Assembly (NCBI GenBank): GCA_027579435.1
Contig: JANBPK010001145.1
Coordinates: 1 to 24,686 of the forward strand
Direction of reading: 5' to 3'
DNA: 24,686 nucleotides
DNA from: Candolleomyces eurysporus
Lineage: Eukaryota > Basidiomycota > Agaricomycetes > Agaricales > Psathyrellaceae
Position 1 is the first letter of the stretch, and each line of letters begins with the position of its first letter. The notes beneath the pieces are model-generated. The model was given only the letters and a program-made list of their open reading frames with translations. It was not told the DNA's origin and made no database searches. The position numbers and the translations under genes are program-made. Shown piece after piece: positions 19,374-24,686 of the stretch.

Positions 19374-20164
19374 TCAATCATAACGACCTGCAATTAAATG
19401 GAGTCTGGTGGTTGCAACAATCTCTTCCGGTGTCTCCAAATGAATCCCGGCCTTGCACAACAGTGGAAGCATAGAGTGCATCTGATCCACCAAGGAGTCC
19501 CTCATTTCATGGACGCTTGCAAGAGCAATTTGCACCTGCCTTTGCCCCTCTACCACGCGCCAAGTCGCAAATTCTTCCGCGCTTAGGTCACCAGACCCGG
19601 CATTGGAGAATTCCCAGACCTGGTCTGGTACAACATCCCCGTCCTGGACTCCGGGCACCAGCTGAAATCTATCGTGCTCGAACGCTGCCAAGGCTTGCCG
19701 CACCATGAAAAGCTGCGGAGTGTTGGGGGCCGTAGCAAGGTGATTCCACCAGTCATATGCATAAGAGGGCAATGGTCCTCCTAGGTTCCGGGTGTGGGTC
19801 CACGTTCCTTGAATTGCGAAGACTTTGGCAGAGAGTGTGGACTCCGTGATAACATCGGTTGCGTAGATAAGGTTGCGGGGAACCCAAATCCCGGGGAATT
19901 TATTTGTGGCAAAGCCCACGATAGCATTTGTGCACCACTAGATTGCGAAGTGGGTAAAAAAAGGTGATTGGCAGTAACATAGTTAAAGCTCACCACTTCA
20001 TGCTCCATGTATTCCTGAATCTGGCTTGGGAGTGTGGTACCTTCAAACTTCTTGAATGCTGCCATGAGCCTGCCATTCATGTAGAAGATGCATTGCTGCC
20101 ATTCATGTCGTGTGTATTTGAAGAGATAGTCATCGTAGCTGGGAACAAAGTTGGAGTTGGACAT
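19374..20164 (-). CDS. Unrecognised small protein J
   Basis: Two exons on the minus strand, 20164-19994 and 19937-19374, joined by a 56-nt GTGAGC..ATCTAG intron in phase 0, about 244 residues. The chosen ATG follows CATCCTCCC; an in-frame ATG at 20212 would overlap the end of paralogue I and is less likely. The protein looks globular and soluble, with no signal peptide or membrane segment. It is rich in aromatic residues early (YDDYLFKYTRHEWQQCIFY) and has FPGIWVPRNLIYATDV in the middle. Its C-terminal third is helical (QRQVQIALASVHEMRDSLVD). The frame is clean and free of N bases, unlike its neighbours. I recognise no family. It sits between two dioxygenase-like pseudogenes, so it may be element cargo or a host gene. 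Confidence 0.6.
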
Positions 20165-20187
20165 GGGAGGATGTAAGGAGGGAGCAA

Positions 20188-21303
20188 CTATTGACAGCTC
20201 GGGTGAATACATATCACAGCCACAGTTCCCACTACAAATACACTAGCAAATAAACCTCGTTCGGCAATACTATGCTCTTTTGCAAATGTGGGCTCCATGA
20301 AAGGAAAGCCTGCGTTAACTTTGGTAACATACCGCTTCAGAGCCTCTGAGCATTGCATCCACATAAAGAATCGTTCCCCCTCATCGTTGCAACTGATGGA
20401 GAATTTGTGAAGTGCCCCGAGGATGCCAGTGACAGTGCCCGGAGATGCGGTTCCGGCTTTTCCAGGAAGGAGCACTGTGCCGGAGAAGGATCCAAAGTGG
20501 GCCAGAACTGATATATCCAGGATTCCGGGTCCATCATCGAACAAGCTGTCGAGTCCTCGGGGATTACTGATAAGATGGAGTAGGTGGAATGGAGACGGCC
20601 AATGTTCTGTCGTGTGCAACATCCGGGTTCTCCTGCACATCGAGGTATGGGCAGCCACATCGATAACTTCAATGCCGGCAAAGAAAGTGTGACTTCAGGA
20701 TTCTTGTAATTGCTGCAAGCACGGATAGAACTGGGGAGACCTTCCGGAGGAAATGCAATACAGGAGGCTCGTTTGGTGGAGCCGGGGGAAGCGGCTGTGG
20801 AATCTTGGGAAATTTTAGTACAGGCATACGACAACGGAGAATGACACAACCTCAGAAGCCTCATTCAACCAGCATGGAGATATCTTTGGAATGCCGCGAC
20901 CAAATTGACATGTTCCGGGCATGAAAATTGCATCGAGATGATCGTGGTACACCTGCTCAAGTCCTTCAACAAAGAGGGCCTGTGCTTGAAAATCCATCTC
21001 TGTGCATCTTCCGCCAGGCCCTGCATTTTCTGAGATAGCGCTCTGGGAATGTTGAACCTGACAATATTGCCATTCAAGTCGGTAACCACAAAGGGCCGGT
21101 CATCCGGAGGCAGATGCGCAGAGACATCAGCCGGTTCTGAGAGCGCCATGAGGTCTTCAGTGTATGGTAAACTAACTAAATATGCATCCAGGGTTAGCAA
21201 AATACAAAGGAAATAACCACATATAACATACCTAGGTTTTGACAGGCAGAAACACATGCACGGCTAGCTTGGAGAATGTCTGCTAAAATGTCCTCGGCGG
21301 CTA
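20188..21303 (-). pseudogene. Dioxygenase-like (TET/JBP-type DSBH) paralogue I, truncated and frameshifted
   Basis: Readable on the minus strand: EDILADILQASRACVSACQNL (21300-21232), a 56-nt intron (21231-21176, phase 1, Val at the junction), then FVVTDLNGNIVRFNIPRAL, a second 56-nt intron (20850-20795) at the same place as the last intron of gene G, then PVLHFLRKVSPVLSVLAAI, HWPSPFHLLHLI and the core HFGSFSGTVLLPG, PGTVTG and GERFFMW. Two breaks are evident: a shift somewhere between about 21005 and 20950, and one extra base in the AAA at 20684-20686 (SHF|FAGIEVID). The distal metal His position reads Phe. Upstream of EDILADIL the sequence becomes a tandem array, so the N-terminal part is missing. 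Confidence 0.7.
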
Positions 21304-21560
21304 AGAGCAGCTGCAAAGNGTACGGCCAAACTGAAGCTGCTGCCCGGAGGCCATGGGAAGCTGGAGCAGCTGCAAAGCGCACGGCCAAACTTNNGAGCTG
21401 CCNAGAGGCCATGGAAAGCTGGAGCAGCTGCAAAGGCATGGCCAAACTTAAGCTGCCGAGAGGCCATGGAAAGCTTGAGCAGCTGCAAAGTGCACAGCCA
21501 AATTTTAGCTACTGCTGCCCGGAAACCATCAAAAGCTGGAGCAGCTGGAAAGCGGATAAC
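21304..21560. repeat. Tandem array related to the array at 1-660
   Basis: About four copies of a ~60-bp unit: GAGCAGCTGCAAAG, (G/C)(T/C)ACGGCCAAACT, then CTGC(C)CGGAGGCCATGG and AAGCTG. The shared words GGAGCAGCTGCA and CCCGGAAACCAT or CCCGGAGGCCAT and the orientation match the array at the window start, about 21 kb away. It directly abuts the truncated 5' end of paralogue I. Four or more N bases fall in it. Confidence 0.85.
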
Positions 21561-22229
21561 TTACAGCGTGGCTGCTGACAGTTTAAAACAGGTTTGGTGT
21601 TCGGCGAGGTCGTTGCATATTGCTATCCCTGGCTCTCATACTTGACCCCGTCCTCATCAACCTCAATTTTGTCTCAAGATAAACAAGACTTACCACCGGT
21701 CGCGCTCGGTCACTTCATGTCATACGCATCCAGCCGCCGTCGTTTACTTGAGCTGGTGACCGACGACGTTTAATCCGCCATTCAACCCTTGAACAAGGGA
21801 CCAGATTTTCAGCGTCTATATATTAAATGCGAGGGACGTATTTTTGGGACCGCGACCCGAGTGCTGGATTTTCTGGGGTGCCGGAATTCAATAGCCAAGA
21901 TTTCCGGCACCTTAAGCCGGACATGGTCAAATCCAGGTACTAAGCTGCTGGAAATTCCGGCATCATGATTGGGGAGATATGCGGCCATTCGAACTCCCAG
22001 GCTGAAACGTCTTTGACTTTCACTCTCACTCGAATACCCATTCATCACCTACAATGTCTTGCACCCTCCGAATTCTCCTCCGTCGCTGGACCGATCAAAT
22101 CATCCCAGCTCTAGGAGAACCAGGCTCAGCTCTTCCCTCGTGCCATGAGTCCGAAGCCGCTCGGCAGCTGACTGAAGGCTGTTGAACTTTACGTGAAATG
22201 GGCGTCTTATCCAGCGCCTAATCACTTGC
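21561..22229. other. Gene-free stretch with a short stem-loop
   Basis: No gene is supported; the 79-codon minus-strand frame at 22048-21809 has no family features. A perfect 10-bp inverted repeat, GGTGCCGGAA (21877-21886) and TTCCGGCACC (21902-21911), has a 15-base loop. The direct words CGTCGTTTA and CGACGTTTA and the inverse pair CGGTCAC/GTGACCG lie near 21700-21775. CCGGAG words, common elsewhere in the window, are absent here. Confidence 0.45.
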
Positions 22230-22623
22230 CTATCACGTGACATAGTACACGTATGGACACGTAGTTACACGTAGTAGTCTATTATTAGATAGGTCTGGAC
22301 TTGGCCAGAAGTTCGACATACGTAGATATCATGTTTCATGTACATCATACTACGTCATCCTTAGTCAGTAGCCTATTGTACTACGTCATAGGCTCAGTCA
22401 GCATGACGTGCTAAGCACGCAATGCTCAGTCAGCCAACTGGCGCACAGACCAGTTGAGTGACTTATTGTGACGTGACTGTCACATAGTAGAAACGTATAA
22501 ATAGCCCTCTTGTAGTAGCTAGTTTCGATAGAACAACTCGTACTACCAAGTACTCTTCTACACACGCCTACAGCACACTCAAGCATCAACAACCCCTCTC
22601 CCTCCATCAAAGCACCAAGCAAG
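22230..22623 (+). promoter_or_regulatory. Promoter and 5' leader of kinase-like gene K
   Basis: A TATA box, TATAAATAG, lies at 22496-22504. Upstream are several CRE or bZIP-type words: ATCACGTGACAT (~22234), ACTACGTCAT twice (~22350, ~22381), CATGACGTGC (~22402) and GTGACGTGACTGTCAC (~22469). CTCAGTCAGC occurs twice (~22391 and ~22426). The leader after the TATA box has no ATG and ends in a C/A-rich stretch at the donor AAG|GTATGA (22624). Confidence 0.6.
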
Positions 22624-22672
22624 GTATGATGTCAGATCATACTCAGTATTCTAGGGCTACGTTTCTGCGCAG
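22624..22672 (+). other. Probable 5'-UTR intron of gene K
   Basis: AAG|GTATGA and CTGCGCAG|GTT bound a 49-nt segment, the usual intron size here. The upstream exon has no ATG, so the intron would be in the 5' leader. Without splicing, the leader would contain ATGATG at 22626 in a short frame. Confidence 0.5.
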
Positions 22673-22692
22673 GTTGTTCCCGTGTACTTGCA

Positions 22693-24344
22693 ATGGCGAG
22701 TACGACAGGATCTCCCTCTTCTGCGAACATGGCTGTTCAACAAAGGCTTCACGATTTCTGTACACCATTGGAATTACTGTGGTGCTCCAGCCTCCTTCCT
22801 GGACCTCGAATGGGACGAAAGTCTTGCACCGATACCCCCCTTTGGCCCCCTCAATAGGAAAAACCCGTGCCCTCTGACGGAAACCGCCATCATCGAGCGC
22901 ATCATCATGCCTGTGTTGATGACAATGAAGGACAAATTTGAGGAAATCTTTGAAATCACGGTCAATGGCAACATGCTTTTCTATCGGGATACGAAAGGCC
23001 CTTCAAAGACCGCTCCCGATATCACGGCCCACAAAGCAAGGATGGAAGCAGGTGGATGGGTTCGTTATGGACCCCACCAGGCGTTTCTCGAGGGGAAAGG
23101 GCCACTGTCAGCATCCAGCCCTCGGTTAAATGAAGGGCTGGATAGCTTCCTCAATAAGTGTCTTGATGACTTGGAGGATTATGACGAAGGGTCCCGGAAG
23201 CTTCTTGGTCAGGTGAGTCATTCTATCTTTTTGACAAATGCTCTGACCCAACAAGCAATAAAGGTGCTCGAGGGGTGTTACCGAGCCTCTCTCCGGGTTG
23301 GTCTACTCATTGCTCCACCCCTCCTCCTCCGTCCGGTGTACCTGGACCGTCGAGATGAGAACCAAAGAGCAGTGGCCTTCCTTGGGTCCAATTGCATGCC
23401 CGGAACAGATGACGTTCGTAGCCCGGAGGCTTGGAACAGCTTCTTGTGTGAAATTGTTTGGTTCTGTTTTTGCGTTTGGGTCACTACGGTGGACGATGCT
23501 AGAGAAAAGATGGAAAAGCACCCGTCGTGGAACGATTGGGTCCCACTTATCAAGAGGACCCTTCAGCCACATGAGAATGACATCTCCCGTGCTTACTCCT
23601 CTAAATCTCTTGCATCAACACTGAAGCCGATCATTAGTACAGTCCAGCAGTCCTTGCTCTCTCTCTCCTTCACTCTCCTTGGACCTATCCGCACCTTCAA
23701 ATTCCTCAAATCTTTCAATACAAGCCCACTTCAGGTTTCATCAATCATAACTTTGTGAGTGGATTCCACATGTTGAGTTGTTACATGCTAAGCTGTTACA
23801 GAAATGACTGGACTCGTTTTATCCACGCAAACCTCCCGCCAGACTCTGTCCTTGCCCGGGACACTGCAGTAGTATATATATATCGTCGGTGGGGGTTTGT
23901 TGTGAAGTACGCATTGGACAAGACGAGCTTTGATGCGGAGCTCCGGGCGATTCAAGGGCTTTCCCTATGTGATCGCTTCCCTTCCCTGATTGCCCACGGA
24001 TCAACCAACACCATGCTCCGGACATCCTCTAGCCCCTTCATGGTCATAACGTATCATGGAGAGCCTGTCCAGGATTTCGATCAGGCCACTGTGTGAGTCA
24101 ATTCTATTTCGCTTCCTGATAATTTTGGCTGATAAACAGCAGCAACACCTTATATCATGATGTCATCAAGCCAATGCATGAGCTTGGTTGGCATCATCAT
24201 GACCTCAAACCCGATAACGTCCTGCTTGATGACGCAGGAAATCTATCGCTCATCGACTTCAACCTTGCAGTGCCCCATGACGAGTGTGCAAGGCTCATGT
24301 GTCCGGACCGGGCATTTTTGAGGAGGTGGAGGATTGACGCTTGA
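22693..24344 (+). CDS. Protein-kinase-like protein K (5' end uncertain)
   Basis: Firm exons: up to 23212, 23264-23754, 23802-24092 and 24140-24344, with introns of 51, 47 and 47 nt in consistent phases. The C-terminal part is kinase-like. FVVKYALD is a candidate ATP-binding Lys strand. HHHDLKPDNVLLDDAGN is a catalytic loop with HHD for HRD and the usual Asp, Lys and Asn. LIDFNLAV has DFN for DFG. It ends about 33 residues after DFN with no APE motif, which resembles the short kinase-like proteins common in Agaricomycetes rather than a truncation. The 5' end is unresolved: ATG 22693 opens MASTTGSPSSANMAVQQ in another frame, and a 43-nt GTGGTG..GAAAG intron would join it to the main frame. Otherwise translation may start at in-frame ATG 22907. 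Confidence 0.68.
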
Positions 24345-24479
24345 CAGTTTTTGTTCTATTAATATTTTCTAATAATATATATACATTGGTGGTTGGATTG
24401 GACCGGAGCTTCTTCTAGCAGTCAGACTTGTGCTCAGGTGCTAGCGTTAGAAAACAGGAACCTTGGAGAGCGGGAGGCC

Positions 24480-24686
24480 CAACCTATCAAGGTCCGGAGC
24501 TCCTGATAATCCCCAAAGCCCGGAGTGGCTGATGATCCACAAAGCCCGGAGTGGCTGACGATCCCAAAAACCCGGGAGTGACTGATGCTCAAAGGTGGGA
24601 GTGGCTGATAATCCACAAAGCCCAGTGGCTGATGATCCAAAAAGCGGAGTGGCTGATGCTCAAAGCTGGGAGTGGCTGATAATCCG
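24480..24686. repeat. ~26-bp tandem array running off the window
   Basis: About eight copies of CCCGGAGTGGCTGATGATCC plus ACAAAG, with units of 21-27 bp (some lack ATCCAC; TGATGCTCAAAG variants alternate). It continues past the end. The unit shares the CCGGAG word with the other arrays but not the GGAGCAGCTGCA word. Confidence 0.9.

Noticed and set aside
21809..22048. 79-codon minus-strand frame upstream of gene K
   Set aside because: No motif, no intron logic and no homologue within the window; probably chance.
1..24686. CRISPR array or tRNA/rRNA genes
   Set aside because: The repeats lack regular unique spacers and the genome is eukaryotic; I found no cloverleaf or rRNA-like segment.

Overview
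The window looks like a gene-dense, transposon-rich accessory region of a basidiomycete (Agaricomycetes-type) fungus. The evidence is many short introns (mostly 47-56 nt, GT..AG with CTAAC/TTAAC-like branch sites), compact divergent gene pairs, C(A/C)CACC-ATG start contexts, and a KDZ-family transposase beside a lineage-expanded family resembling fungal TET/JBP-type 2OG-Fe(II) dioxygenases. Isolated N bases run throughout; at least four appear to be surplus bases that break reading frames.

Layout. 1-660: a degenerate GC-rich tandem array. 819-3694 (-): two tandem paralogues (A, B) of the dioxygenase-like family with identical four-exon structures. 3889-3976: an imperfect inverted repeat. 4072-6860 (-): a repeat-rich, probably disordered protein (C), divergently paired with 7039-8996 (+), a nuclear-looking protein with a six-cysteine Zn2Cys6-like cluster and C-terminal helices (E). 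9246-11913 (-): a large charged protein (F), divergently paired with 12263-15738 (+), the KDZ transposase. 15857-17127 (+) and 17788-18993 (+): two more dioxygenase-like paralogues (G intact; H with one in-frame stop), separated by a relic of a duplicated 3' end. 19374-20164 (-): a small unknown gene (J). 20188-21300 (-): a fifth, frameshifted paralogue (I) whose 5' end runs into a second array of the same repeat type as 1-660 (21304-21560). 21561-22692: intergenic DNA and a promoter with CRE-like sites. 22693-24344 (+): a protein-kinase-like gene (K). 24480-24686: a ~26-bp tandem array leaving the window.

Working view. KDZ transposons in mushrooms are known to co-occur with expanded TET/JBP-like genes, and this window is a dense example: one transposase, five related dioxygenase-like copies and three uncharacterised partners in divergent pairs. 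All five copies share a phase-1 intron flanked by Val but have lost parts of the expected Fe/2OG-binding triad, and the transposase carries a Tyr where I expect a conserved Asp. It may therefore be an ageing element whose cargo has decayed or taken new roles. Whether E, F and C belong to the element is inference. I could not find terminal inverted repeats or target-site duplications, so element borders are unknown.
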